DNA from: Culex pipiens pallens
Taxonomy: Eukaryota > Arthropoda > Insecta > Diptera > Culicidae
DNA: 64,000 nt
Reading direction: 5' to 3'
Assembly: GCF_016801865.2 (NCBI RefSeq)
Contig: NC_068938.1
Coordinates: forward strand, 87,657,899 to 87,721,898
This document shows, piece by piece, positions 12,296 through 24,379 of this stretch. Position 1 is the first letter of the stretch, and every line of letters starts with the position of its first letter. Both the position numbers and the translations under genes were made by a program. Below the pieces are notes generated by a model. That model made no database searches. It was not told the origin of the DNA and saw only the letters and a list, made by a program, of their open reading frames with translations.

Positions 12296-12993
12296 ATGCG
12301 CAATGTTAAATCACACACACAAATGGATCTTGAACAGTTTAAAATTCAATAGCTGAATATTCCTCTGTTCGATTTATTTTCACCTTTAAGCAAAGTGTAT
12401 TTTTTATTGAATTAAAAATGCTAAAAAATTAAAATCAATTTCAAAAATCTTTCTTGAATTATTTTCAGGAACTGTTCAAATTTTCTAAATTTTTAATTGA
12501 ATTTGATTTGCCATTAAATAATTTTGGAGGAATTACATAAGAAAATAATATTAATTCGACCAATTAAAATTCCACAATTTTCTATACATGTTGTCTGAGA
12601 AGACCAAATCATTTAATCTTTGTGGATTTTTTCCGCTAATTTTATTTCAAATGTTTAAAATCTCTAGATGTCTTTTTTGTCAAGAATTAATTTTTAAACT
12701 AAAAGAACTGGAAAAAATCAAAAAAATATATCATATAGTAGCTTATACTTGAAAACGGTATTTGGCAAATCCGATGATTCTTATTTATGATTTTTTTTAT
12801 AATGTTTTTGCCCAGGATTTCGACATTTTTCAGATTTAGCACCATCACGCACTATGGCTTAAAAGATGTGTTTTTTTGTCCCCTAAAACGTATCATTAAA
12901 TCAAAAATTATAAAAAAATATGCTGTGAGAATCAAAAACTTCAACTTTGCCAACATCAATCAAATCGAGAAAATATCCATTTTGTATGACCAT
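12296..12993. other. AT-rich spacer, weak similarity to element D internals
   Basis: Short pieces such as ctatggcttaaaagatgtg followed by gtcccctaaaac (about 12850-12890) resemble the interior of element D, so part of this is a decayed D relic. No gene is supported. Confidence 0.4.
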
Positions 12994-13718
12994 TAGGATG
13001 TGACAAAAATGACTTTTTGGTGGTCATTCAGGGGTCTGTTTTGGTGGGTATACTTAGCCCAAATCCCAAATATGAGCTTGATTGGACGTAACAGGAGCTG
13101 GCACTCCGCCCTTCAATTTTAAATGGGATTTAACCCGTAAAAATACATTTTTTCAAAAATGTCTATTTTTGAGGCACTTTGGCCACTAATGCGTTTACCA
13201 AAAACATCACTGGCGTGTAGGCCAGATTCTTGCGCATGTTTCGGTATATTATACATTGAAGTTTGAAGCACCCTGGAGATCGGAACAGGCCTTCAAAGTA
13301 CGGCATTTTTTCGAAAAATCGGCCCCGGCAAAATCAAATAGCGTCTTGGGCGTCGCGAGGTGCGACGCATATCTTTTTTGCCGGGGCCGATTTTTCGAAA
13401 AAAAAGCCAAACTTTGAAGGCCCGTACCGAGCTCTAGGATGCTCAAAACTTCAATATAATACATACCAAAACATGCGCAAGGATCTGGCCTACACGCCAG
13501 TGATGTTTTTGGTAAACGCATTGGTGGCCAATGTGCCTCGAAAAGTGACTTTTTTGAAAAAAATGATTTTTGTTGGTTTCAAATCCCATTAAAAATTGAA
13601 GGGCGGAGCTCCAGCTCCTGTTACGTCAAATCAAGCTCATATTTGGGATTTGGGCTCAGTAGGCCCACCGGAACCAGCCCCTAAATGCCTGCCAAAAAGT
13701 CATTTTTGTTACATCCTA
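12994..13718. mobile_element. Palindromic element B1, 725 bp
   Basis: The left end taggatgtgacaaaaatgac mirrors the right end gtcatttttgttacatccta. The arms stay complementary almost to a short GC-rich asymmetric centre near 13325-13385. TA borders each end. A second copy, B2 (49.4-50.2 kb), has the same arms with the centre in the opposite orientation. Paired open frames on both strands reflect the symmetry only. Confidence 0.88.
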
Positions 13719-13719
13719 G

Positions 13720-15998
13720 TATATAACTCGCTGCAAAACTAGTTTTTATGAAAAAAAGACATCTTTCAGCAATTCATTACATAAACTACTATTTATTTGT
13801 ATCTGAACTTTAACTTAAAACTAAAATTGGCCACCCTTATCCCTCACATGCTCACCACCTTCCTCCCATCCCACCACTCAAAGGTTAATGTGATAATGCA
13901 AGAAGGAAGCCCCGACGAATGCTTCCTCACTTCCTTCCTTCAGGGTTATTCGACTATGTAGGTCAATTGGTCGTTTTTCCTTCGGATTCGCAGTGGAGTG
14001 GAAATGTGGGTGGAAATTTCGGCAAATAATATTGAGCTCTTCACCGCAACCACCACCAATTTGGATGGCGCGGGAAATTCCTCACATTCTGTCCGTGTGC
14101 CGTCTTTCTCTCGGAGACCATTGGACGATGAAATTTATTTCTTTTGTCGTACATTTTTGCGCCGTGAGCCTTCACATTTAGAGCAGAGCACATTTTTTTT
14201 GATTTATTGCAATTTTGCGGCCTGCCATCAGCCGGAATTTGGCTTCGTATAAATAAATGAGTCCTGATTGCTCTGGCTCGGGGAAAATCGAGTGATAAAT
14301 GGGACTTTATTCTTTTTAACCGTTTTGTTGCGATACCGCAAATGCGTTCATTCAATATGGAGAATTTAAAGCTTGGCCGGGGGCTTTTTGGAAGCAATCT
14401 CGCGAAAAATTGAAACATAAAGTGCTGCAGTACCAGGTCATGACTGAAAGTACCTAATAATGTTTTTCTTTTCTTTCTAGGTAAGTTTCTGGGACCTCTC
14501 AATATGGTAAATATTCAATAAACAAATGATATGTCAGCTGGTTCGAGTTAAATCACACAAATTACTATTTCCAAACTGTACAAATCGAATAACACTAATC
14601 TCTGTGTTTCGCTTTCCCATCAAAATAAATTATACAACCCATTCTGAAAATCCATTTCAGCGAAAGTAAATTATTCACCTGAACCCCATGATAATTATCT
14701 TTGCAGGAGCATTATATTTTGCCCACGACTTGCCGCCTGCAAGCCATCCGTAATATTTAATCCTGACGTTCACAAACATAATCTCCCTCCCTTGCCCGTT
14801 TATCCTAATCGTTTCATGTGGCAGCCGCCGCCGTTGACCAAACGTTTGCCACCGGCCACGAAACGGTCTGTCCCCACGGCCAGTGGACAGGATCCACCGC
14901 CACTTTCCCCCTTTCATGGAACAGGTTTGCCAACGCCAAGCCTTCTTTTGCAAATGGGTTCGAAAATAGAGCACGGTGTGTTTTCTTACATTTAAGCGGT
15001 TTTATTTCTTAAAAATTTGAATATTTGACTATTTGAAGATTTTAAGATATGTGTTTAGCTTAAAATGGTGATTTTCGTACACCAAATCCACCGTGCACGT
15101 GTTGTACAGTCCGTAAATTCAGGTCCAAGCCAAACCGGCGGCCGTCCTCCAAAAACTACTTATATTAGATTACGGCTCATTGGGCGCATTTTGCCTCAGT
15201 CCCGTCCAAAAGTACACACCGACCGAAATGAAAACCTATTTATTTCCCCGTTTTCCCACCCCCACTCTTCGGACACATCATGTCCAAGTTTGAGCCCGTC
15301 AGCAGAACCTCCGCGTCGGTCTGCCGGTCGGTCCAAGAAAGTGCACCTTTCCCTCTTCCACGGAATTACTTTGTTCACATGCCGTGAAAACATGGATGCA
15401 CCTTCCGGACCGTCGTCGTCGCCGTCGTCTGCCATAAAGTATCTCAGCAGTTAGTTATGCTAGCCAGCAGCGAAAATGCATCGTCTGCTGCAGGTCGGTG
15501 GTTCCAAACACGCCGCGCGCGCACTGTTTGCGGAATCTTTCTTGAAGCAGCAACTTGCCTGACAAATGACCGTCCTTTGCTTCGTTACATGGCGCAACTT
15601 GGGCGGAGGTGAAAAATGGGCCCGGGAAATGACGGGACATAATTGGAAGTTTCGCGTGAAGAAAAGAAGCGACGGGTTGAGCAGCTTGCTCATCCTTTTC
15701 TTATCCTTTGACATTTTTTAAATTTCTCCTATTCATCATATTTTGATTAAATTTTGCTCGAAACAGTTTGCTAGGAAAAGTGTAAGACAGTGTGATGTGT
15801 TTACAAATCTAGGATGGTTTAAAATAACATAAAAAAAATATTTTTGTTTCGGTTTTAATGTAATCGAATAATAGGACGATTCAACATAAATAAAAATCAT
15901 GTAAGCTTTTTTAATAACAAACAATTTATTGAATGTTTGGCCCTTTTTAAATGTAAGTCTTGATTTGAAAAAAAATCTTCCGTGTTCATATTTTTTCT
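13720..15998. other. Single-copy island, 2.3 kb, no supported gene
   Basis: This is one of the largest stretches without an element terminus and has moderate GC (for example 14790-14940 and 15130-15700). Overlapping frames of 60-153 codons occur on both strands, including 14041-14502 minus and 15065-15454 plus. None shows a recognisable domain. Candidate role: intronic or regulatory DNA. Confidence 0.45.
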
Positions 15999-16236
15999 TA
16001 ATATTCCTCAACAATACTCACAACTTTATCGAAGACACCAAATTAAACTGCAAATCATTCAAAAGTCACAGAACGTACCATTTTTGTATGAACAGCTGCC
16101 AAAATTGTATGGAGACTTTTATGACACAAAATAAAATCTTTGGCAATAGGGAAGGCCTCCATAAAGTTTGAGCCAATTAAAAAAGATACAAAAAATAAAA
16201 ACGTGTGAAATCGGACGATTTCGCAGCAAATTGTTC
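15999..16236. mobile_element. Right-arm fragment of element D
   Basis: The segment contains gaacagctgccaaaattgta, agggaaggcctccataaagt, and an end-like gcaaattgttcaag. These match in order the right arm of D2 (38.28-38.53 kb). The left arm is missing, so it is a solo fragment. Confidence 0.65.
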
Positions 16237-16385
16237 AAGTGGATGGTTTATTTTACGGTAACAAGATATTGTAGAAGTAGACATTTGTTTTCTGTACACA
16301 GGAAAAAAAAAATTGAATTTTGAAATGTTGAAAATTTGGTAGGTTGAATATTCCTCTTTTTTTAGTACATACCATACCAAACAGC

Positions 16386-17828
16386 TTAGAACACCATACG
16401 CGGTGCCCGTGCTGTATCAAGAAGGTTGTTCCATGTTGTTCGGTTCTGGGCTGCAGCTCGCCAGTCTCCTAGGTTGCAGATCTTTCTTAGGTCCGCCTCA
16501 ATCAGATACCCCTTCGTGCACGCTGCGCTCCTGCTCTTCGGCCAGTGCCGCCATCCGGTCGCGCGCGGTCAAAGAGCATCCTGACAGGATGGTCTTCGTC
16601 CATCCTCGCGACATGGCCGGCCCACCTGAGCCTCCCGATTCTCGCCAGGGTGACGATGGTCGGTTCTCCCAGCAGCGCGTGCAGTTCGTGGTTCATGCGC
16701 CTTCGCCACTCGTTCTGAGCTGTACGTACTCCACCGTAGATCGTTCGCAGCACCTTCCGTTCGAAAACTCCAAGGGCTCGTTCGTCCTCTTGCCGCAGCG
16801 TCCAGGTCTCGTGGCCATAGAGGGCAACCGGTCTAATCAGTGTCTTGTACAGGGTCAGCTTCGTAGCGCGTTGCACTCGATCAGATGTCAAGGTTTTCCG
16901 TAATCCAAAGTAGGCGCGATTCGCGGAGTGGATACGAGTCCGGATCTCTACACCCAGAACTGGGCATCGGCATACGAGAGGATAAAGAGCACGATTCGGT
17001 AGTAAAATGGTACTGTGTGCAGACGGAGAGGATAAATCCCGAAATTACCGAAAATACTTTACTCATGGTTCATTTTCCAAAAAAGTTCATCTATCAAAAA
17101 AAAAAGTACCAGTACCGAGACTCGAACCCAAGACCTTCGGCATATTGAACCGTGCCTTTGCCGTATGGGCCACCATGGTTCGGTGACTAAGTGGCGGTCG
17201 TTTGTCCATATAAGCCACTCATAGGATGAACTGTTCCAATGAACGAATGAACACGCGAGAGGACTATACTCTCGCAATATAGCACTTTCCTCACGTTTCT
17301 TTTCGTGAGGACTATCCCCTCGTTCTTTAACTTTGGGTGTAAGCTGGTGTCGTTGTCGGCCGTTACCAGCGATCCCAAGTACACGAATTCACTCACCTCC
17401 TCCAGCACATCGCCATCCACAGCTAGAGGGGTGAGTCTTGGGGGGTCAACGTCCTTTGAGCCCCTCCCTTTCATGTACTTTGTTTTCGTCGTATTCATGG
17501 CCAATCCAATTCGTCCTGCTTGCGTCTTTAAGGCGGTGTAAACCCTTTTCACCGTCTCTAGGTCTCTCGCTATAATATCAATGTCGTCCGCATAAGCAAG
17601 AAGTTGGACTGTCCTGTTGCAAATCGTGCCTCTCGTGTCTATACCCGCTCTTCGCACAACTCCCTCAAGTCCGATGTTGAACAGCGCATTGGATAAGCCG
17701 TCACCTTGTCGTAACCCTTGATGCGATTGGAAGGGGTCCGCTAGCTCCCCTGCCACTCGCACGTGACACATCACACGATCCAAGGTAGCCTTGATCAGCC
17801 GAGTCAGTTTGTCCGGAATTCCGTTCAT
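16386..17828 (-). pseudogene. Non-LTR retrotransposon reverse transcriptase, 5'-truncated and interrupted
   Basis: On the minus strand, codons from 17828 encode part of a reverse transcriptase: HQGLRQGDGL, then the catalytic LAYADDIDII (YADD box), then GRIGLAMNTTKTKYM and FVYLGSLVTADND. The frame is interrupted by a TIR element (16951-17339). It resumes as EIRTRIHSANRAYFGLRK, followed by LYKTLIRPVALYGHETW and GRLRWAGHVARM. A frameshift near 16510-16560 moves the C-terminal end (DLRKICNLGDWRAAAQNR) into another phase, with a stop at 16386-16388. There is no endonuclease domain because the copy begins inside the reverse transcriptase. RTE- or Jockey-like is my best guess for the clade, held loosely. 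The copy is inactive. Confidence 0.9.
16951..17339 (-). mobile_element. TIR element E1 with tRNA-like core, inserted in the reverse transcriptase
   Basis: The ends are cacccagaac (left) and ctttgggtg (right), flanked by TA at 16949-16950 and 17340-17341. The core (about 17105-17185), read on the minus strand, resembles a tRNA with an A-box-like gtggcccatacgg and a B-box ggttcgagtc. Removing the element and one TA rejoins the reverse transcriptase in frame, adding a single Leu codon between NDTS and EIRT. This supports real transposition with a 2-bp duplication. E2 and E3 are relatives. Confidence 0.85.
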
Positions 17829-18312
17829 TAGTAATATTACATAAAAAATGTTTAAAAATGTGAACCTGATGAATATTCATCAAAAATTGATGAAAATTCG
17901 TCATTTTCTGCGGTAAAGTTAGTCATCTTTTTTGCCACAAAATCTGTCACCATTTCCTGATGAATATTCCCATCATTTTTTTCTGTGTAAGACACTAACA
18001 TTCTATCATTTAGGGTTGTAAGCCTTATGAACCTTCATAAATCCTATAGTCTTAATTCTTCAAATTGATTTTCGATGTTAGTTTTATTTAAATGTTGTCA
18101 AATTCCGCTCTTTTCAATTAAATTAATTTTTTTTTGAAATCTGGGAAACCGTTTAAAATTCAATAGTAATTGTTTATAGGCATTTCAAAAGGTTACTCTT
18201 GGCTTTGAAATTTCGGAATTATTTTAATTGAAAAGAGCAAAAATATTTCATTAATCAACATTACTATGTTGTTTAGAAAGTAATTAACACTAAAAAGATG
18301 TTGTGAGTGGAA
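17829..18312. other. AT-rich spacer, nothing recognised
   Basis: Contains repeated small motifs such as gatgaatatt and catcaaaaattgatg near 17870-17960. No gene or element end was identified. Confidence 0.4.
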
Positions 18313-18335
18313 AATAAAGGCTTTTTAGATAATTA

Positions 18336-19193
18336 GCATAGCATAGCATTGGTGTCTACCCGTAGCTGCTACTTCGTTATTGACCAGGGCCCCCAAACAT
18401 TGCTCCGTGGACCACAGATGAAAAGTAGGAACCAATCATCACCCCTTCGCAATTTTCAAAGGTCCCTATCATGCTGATCAATACCGACGCCGGCCACGAC
18501 CAGAGGTAAGACACGGGGAAGTGGATGGGAATGTTAGTCCGATACTTGAGTGATGGGACCGCCAAATCGACTGCGTCTCCGACAAAGTATCACATGAGTT
18601 TTGAGGGGTTAGTAAGATGGGTATGAGGTCAGGATTCACTGTGGTAGGTGATGCGACCATAAGCAATTTGTTTATCGGTTGAAATTTTTAAAATTTTAGG
18701 CAGCCGGCTGCGGAAAGATAGCTATCTAGGGATTTAAATATAGTATTAATTCGACCGCGATTCTCCAGAAATTCTCCGTCGGCGTGCCTTCCGATCAACG
18801 GTGATGTAGGAAGGGCTTCATTTATTGAAATGATTTTCTATTATAAGCCTTAAAAAATATTCAACGGCGTGTCTTCCAATCATCAATGATATAGAAAGGG
18901 CTTAGTCCAGCAATACGACTTGCTAGTCTCAAAAAAACAGGTACGTTTTTATAGAAAACTATAAATAGAGAACAACACAAAAAAACTCATCGGCCAACGA
19001 ACGCGAGTGAAAAAAAAAACAATGGAAAAAAGAAGGTAAAAAATAGAACTGCGCGTCCCGAAAAGCCACACTACTGATGCCATTATTTAATTGTAATAGC
19101 CAATCACCCCATGCACTCGAACAGCGACACAAAAGAGACAGAAAATAACACGAAAAAACAGGACTGCGCGTCCATACAGGCACCGCACTACTC
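18336..19193 (-). mobile_element. Retroposon with 23-bp target-site duplication and ATGCT tail
   Basis: An exact 23-bp direct repeat beginning aataaaggctttttagat lies at 18313-18335 and 19194-19216. The 858-bp insert ends, on the minus strand, in tandem atgct units, a tail style used by some non-LTR elements instead of poly-A. Inside, two motif pairs are duplicated: gacgcgcag around 19045 and 19165, and an acgccg/cttcc block around 18780 and 18870. I do not see a reverse transcriptase, so it is a SINE-like or internally deleted LINE copy. The + strand fragment at 46.8-47.07 kb has the same tail. Confidence 0.85.
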
Positions 19194-19216
19194 AATAAAG
19201 GCTTTTTAGATAATTA

Positions 19217-20589
19217 TAAAAAAACTACTTTTTTTACAAAAAAAAAAAAAAATAAATTTAAGACTCTGTTTCTCAGCAACCAGTAGTCCGATTAAAAAGC
19301 CAATAAACAGATTTTTTTGAAATTTTATAAACTCTTCGATAATATGTACTTTCTTCTTCATGAAGTATTTATGACATTTAGCAATTTCTGAAAAAAAATA
19401 CAAAAATAAAAAGTCGGCCAGTTATTTTCGATTGCAAATTTAAATATTGCAACTCAAAATGAGTTTAGGAATTTTGTTTGGCAATATTTTCAATTTTCTA
19501 TAAGTGTTTATCTCCGTTACCAGATATTGCATCACCTTCAACTCTTTCGCAACATGCGACTTTTTAGTCTCCAGAAACATATAAAAAATATTATGATATT
19601 TAAAAAAATATTCATAATGTAATAATTAATATTATGAGATTTCAACTTTTTTCAATTATATTTTTTGTGTTCCTAATTTTTCTGAAAAGTCCTGATCATA
19701 ACCTACAACTTTGCCGAAGATACCAAATCGAACAAAAAGTTCCTCCTCAATATACAGCAATTCCATTTGAAAAGAGCCTAAAACAAAAAAAAAGTTTTCT
19801 TATCCGATCATTCTTGGGGTCCCTTGGCCAAAATAATTAAGACCCGTATATATTTGTTTTGCTATTGGGGTGACCTTCATCGTGCCCACGGCGTGTTTTC
19901 TGGAACAACCTTTTCAGGAAAAATAGTCATCGCTACTTTCAAATGTGTCTTCTAGGAAATTTTCTCAGCTTTCCAATGCTTCTAAAAGTGAAATGTTTCA
20001 TTGAGAAATTTCTGAGTTATTCATATTTTAAGTTTTTGTTTTGAAATCCTTCATCATTCATTGTAAACTTTTTAGGAACAGTACAGGAAACTAGTAAAAT
20101 GATGTGTTTTATGTGTCATTTACTTTTCAAAATATGCAAATAAAAAATTGTAGATGGTTGCAAATCGCTAAACATGTTGAAAATTAAATTTTAACTGAGT
20201 TTTAAAATTTGTGGGATTTATTCAGAAATCAGAATCATAAAACTAAGCTTAAACAATAAAAAATATTGAATTATTACATATTTTTTTATGTACATATATC
20301 ACGTGAATGCTCTGATTAAGCTAGTACACCAAAATTTCGAAAAATTGCTAAATTCTAGAAATTACTCTTGGGTATTCTTGATATTCTTATAGATTTACTT
20401 TTTACACCTATTTTAAAAACTATCGAATCAGGACCGAATCTTTAGCCTACAAAAAAAGAATTTTTTTCGATTTGAACTGCATTCTAATCAAATTTCTACT
20501 TTGCTTTTTTGTGTTAAGAAAATAGAAATTAACAACAAATTTGCCAAAAATTCTACCAGTGAGGAAATTTTCTTAGCTGATTAATTTTG
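19217..20589. other. AT-rich region with decayed element D pieces
   Basis: Fragments such as ctacaactttgccgaagata (about 19703) and agcaaccagtagtccg (about 19275) match element D phrases. They are too diverged to define a copy. The remainder, to about 20.59 kb, shows nothing recognisable. Confidence 0.45.
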
Positions 20590-21455
20590 AGAAGAACCCC
20601 TGACTTCTGCTAACTGTCCAGCTGCAGTCAAGTCAGTGCCAGCCAGCTGTACATGGCAGGCAAGCAGCAGTGCAGAGCACACTCAAAGTGGCCTGAATTT
20701 GATATTTCTGCAACTTCCGTCTATTTTTGTGCTGACCTAAGCTCTCTCTCTCTCTCACTTTGCAGTTGAACACTATCCTCCCTGCCCCTCCCCTTAACGT
20801 CATCATCCTTTTCACCACCAACGACGACGTTGTGCTGGACCTGATGATTCGGGTGTTGACAGGGCGACGTTCGTTGTCGGAGGTGGTGGCTCCAGCTGGG
20901 CTCTTCTAATAAACAGTTTCCACCTCCACCGCTCGCCAGGACTAGTTAAAATAGTGGCAAAAATATCGATTAGTAAATGTGCCTTTAATAGCTGCTTTAT
21001 GGCCGTCAGCACAAGTTCGGTGCAAGCGAACAAGCAAGCAGGACAGGGCACAAATTATGAACACACGTATGCAAAAACAGAATAACAAACGACATGACAC
21101 AAACACAACGGTTCCCGAGATAACGCGTTTTGTCGTTTTTCGTTCACCAACCACTCAGCACCACCACCCACACATTGCAGCAGCAATGCCCGTTTCCGGG
21201 AAATCTATCAAGCCATCCTCCCCCTGAACACATCCTTTTGCACAGCATCATCAGCACAAAGCCCGCTAGTTTGCCCATTATTGCTGTGCTGTGGCTGGTG
21301 GTGGGTTGTGCTGTTTGATGGGTGGTTTGGGCTGAGGCCAGCATAAAATGTGGTTTTGTACCTGAGCGGATTTCCACCGCTAGTGGCGGGAGCTATTTGG
21401 AATCAAATTTCAGGATTGAAGATTGAATTTCAATTTTAATTTACCGAACATTTTT
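20590..21455. other. Single-copy island, no supported gene
   Basis: GC-richer, with a tctctctctctctc run near 20740 and CA/CC-rich stretches. Frames of 60-82 codons overlap on both strands without domains. Possible regulatory or intronic DNA. Confidence 0.4.
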
Positions 21456-21467
21456 TATTCGTTTAAA

Positions 21468-21650
21468 AAAAGTTTACACTCACTCCTAGACCCACCATTA
21501 TTTATACTAATTGACTCAGAATCAAATTCTGAGCAAATGTCTGTGCGTGTGTGGGGATGTTGATCAAAAATATGCACTTAATTTTCTTGGCTTTGGCTAA
21601 ACGAATTTTGCCGGGGGTAGTCTACTCGATCCTGTTTCAGGTCCGACAGC
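21468..21650 (+). mobile_element. Leader fragment of satellite carrier W
   Basis: It shares, in order, cctagacccacc, ttgactcagaatc, ctgagcaaatgtctgtg, the GT-rich run and aaaatatgcact with the 5' module of the carrier at 34.9-35.1 kb. Neither the satellite units nor the terminal ccttcctca motif are present, so it is a partial copy. Confidence 0.7.
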
Positions 21651-22027
21651 TTGGTATTGAATTTTGTAAAGTTTCATTTAGTTGTTTTAAAGTTACGATG
21701 AAAAATCTATTTAGACGACTACAAAAAAGGGTGATTTTCAACATAACCTCAAATGGCCGCCAAGAGAGAGCCGTGAAGAGGGATGCCATTTTCTTTAAAC
21801 TTGGTGTCTGTATATTTTTAACAAAAAGTCTGCAGTTTTTTGAAATCGTAAATAAGACGAAATTACTATTTAAGTCAGAGCATTTTTTTAATATTTTCCA
21901 TCTATGAATCCCATCTCCACAATTTTGTTTCAAAACATAAATGAGATCTACGTTCAGAACAATTAACATTCAATTTCAAATTTCCCGGGAATTCCCAGGA
22001 TTTCGAACATCTGTATCTTTAGCAGGT

Positions 22028-23400
22028 GAGCAACTCTCGACGAAATCGGCTGATTTCGACCATTTTTGATTTGGCTCAAACCATGTGAGGGCCTTCCCCA
22101 TGACCAAAGTAGCTATTTTGTGTCATTGGTTCACCCATACATGTCTCCATACAATTTTGGCTGCTGTCCATACTTTTGAGTGAATTTTCTAATCAATTTG
22201 ATGTCTTTGACAAAGTTGTAGGTTTTGTTGAGGACTATTGAGAAAAAAATAGGTATTTTTTATTTTCGAGATTTTTTTATGTTTTAGGGGACAAAAACCC
22301 GCAAGTCTTGAGCCATAACAAAACATGATCAAAAATCTACCGCCGAGTTATAATTTTTTGAAAAAATAGTGAATTTCGAAAAAAACTGAAATTTTATGCA
22401 AAATCAAATTTTACGTAATTTCTTTATGTAAAATTGAATTTCTTATCAAAAAGTTCTTTTCAGATTTTTTGATAAAGGGCTCTGTTTTCAAAATATAGCC
22501 AACGAATGATTGATTTTAGCGAAATATTTGCAGTTGTTTTGATTTTTGAAAATAGTGATTCCTAGTGACCATTTCTAAAAATATTTTTTTTAAAGTTCAG
22601 AAAATTTACTATACAACATTTTAAAAGGGCCATATTTTTTTTCAAAAACATCAATAAATTTCACGAATGTTTCATGTTTTAACATTAAAAATTGAACCAT
22701 TAGTTGCTGAGAAAGAAAATGGTGGGTTGTTTGCGTGAGACTTAAAAAACATCAAATTTCTTGTTTCTATTTCTTTAAGCCACTTTATATCAGCAATCAG
22801 AGGTCCAATCTCCAAAGTCTCTTAGACAATTTTATAGCAAATTTTCTGAACTTTAAAAACAATATTTTTAGAAATGGTCAATCATGGTCTAAAATCGAAA
22901 AAACTGCGATGAAATTAAAATTTTGGTGGCTATATCTTGAAAGCAGAGCCCTTTATCAAAAAATTTGTAAAGTATACTCAATTCAACATTAAAAATTAAG
23001 TAAATTTTTGTTTTGCATGAAATTTCGATTTTTTTCACTATTTTTCAAAAAATCATAACTCGGCGACAAGTTTTTTGACCATAATTCTCTATGGCTCAAA
23101 AGATGCGGATTTTTGTCCCATAAAACCTATCAAAAAATCTAGAAAATAAAAAAAATGCATATTTTGGGAAATTGGGTTTCTGTGGAAAAAAAGTTGATGA
23201 AAAAATCAGCAGTTTTTTTCCGTGCACTTACACCATATTTTTTGTCTGGACAGCAGCCAAAATTATATGGAGACATGTATGGGTGAACCAATGACACAAA
23301 ATATCTTCTTTGGTCATAGGGAAGACCCCCACAAAGTTTGAGCCAAATAAAAAAAAATAGAGATTTAAAATCCATTTCCGGTTTTGGTAGAGAATTGCTC
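22028..23400. mobile_element. Palindromic element D1, 1.37 kb
   Basis: The ends are gagcaactctc (left) and gagaattgctc (right), with AGGT at 22024-22027 and 23401-23404 as a 4-bp target duplication. The arms share the D-family series (a tttgatttggctcaaa-like phrase, the cttccc/gggaag block, caatttggctgctg) in mirror order. The two arms are clearly diverged from each other, so this copy is older than D2. No transposase is encoded. Confidence 0.85.
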
Positions 23401-23549
23401 AGGTGTCGTAAGCAACGTTGTCGATAATGAAAATGAAAAAAAAAAAAAAAATAACCAGCTTAAAAATATTATATTCAAACAAAATATAGTACCAAAAGTT
23501 GCGTCTTTCAATTACGAAAATTTTGATATTCAAACATCTATAGGTCAAC

Positions 23550-23959
23550 GTGGCAGTGCAGTGGCAGTGGCCGAATGGTTACGCTGTCCGCTTTTTAAGC
23601 GGATGATTCTGGGTTCGATTCCCATCTGCTGCAACCTTCCATCGGATGAGGAAGTAAAATGTCGGTCCCGGCCTTGGTTGTTGTTAGGCCGTTAAGTCAT
23701 TCCAGGTGTAGGAGTCGTCTCCATGCCATAAGTACAAACACACACCAAACCAAGCCTACTTCGGTGGAATCGCTGGCGGCGGTTGGACTCGCAATCCAAA
23801 GGTCGTCAGTTCAAACATTGGGGTGGAAGGTTCCTTGGAGTAAAAAGAGGTTTGGGTGCTCTCCCCATTCAAGCCTTCGGACTCCTAGGTTCGAGCAGAA
23901 ACTTGCAATAGAGACCACAAAAGACCCGGGGGTCGTTAATGTGGATGGTTTGATTTTTG
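23550..23959 (+). mobile_element. Dimeric tRNA-derived SINE T, copy 1
   Basis: The head has the Thr-type D-arm phrase ggccgaatggttac, an anticodon stem tccgc/gcgga (loop mutated to tttttaa) and ggttcgattccc. A second tRNA-like stem-loop, ttggactcgcaatccaa, lies about 190 bp downstream. The direct repeat ataggtca at 23540-23547 and 23960-23967 is the target duplication. The first 14 bases of the head are partly duplicated (gtggcagtgca then gtggcagtgg). Three other copies lie at 39.2, 43.5 and 56.6 kb. Confidence 0.85.
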
Positions 23960-24009
23960 ATAGGTCATCGCTGAAATTTTAAAGTTATCGCAGTTTTAAT
24001 GAAAAAAAT

Positions 24010-24379
24010 AGATTATTGCTGATTTTGTCCTTTTCCCGTTTTTGCGCGTGGCGCGTCGTAAAACTCAGTTTGTATTTTCAAAAATGATATCTCCTAAACG
24101 TACGGTTCGACATCGCCAATTTTTTTAAATGTTATGTGAAATTTTCCGAGGAATCCGAAAAAATATTTTCAGACACGGTCAAAACGCCATTTTAAGTTTT
24201 CATGCGACTTTTTCAAATGTTAAGTCCGATTTTTGAAACTTCTTACTATTTTTCCCAAATAGCCAAACTCATCACCTTTCTTTTGCGTCTAAGACAGCTA
24301 AAATCGGATGAAATGGCGCGGAGATATGATTTTTTGAAAAAAAGAGATATTTGCGAAAAATGACGAAAATTACCATTAC
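24010..24379 (-). mobile_element. Non-tandem sequence joined to satellite array W3
   Basis: AT-rich sequence adjacent to the array with gcgcgtggcgcgtcg near 24044. It has no clear end motif. The closing module seen at 1135-1168 and 35651-35685 is absent here, so either this carrier lost its end or this stretch belongs to it as extra cargo. Confidence 0.35.
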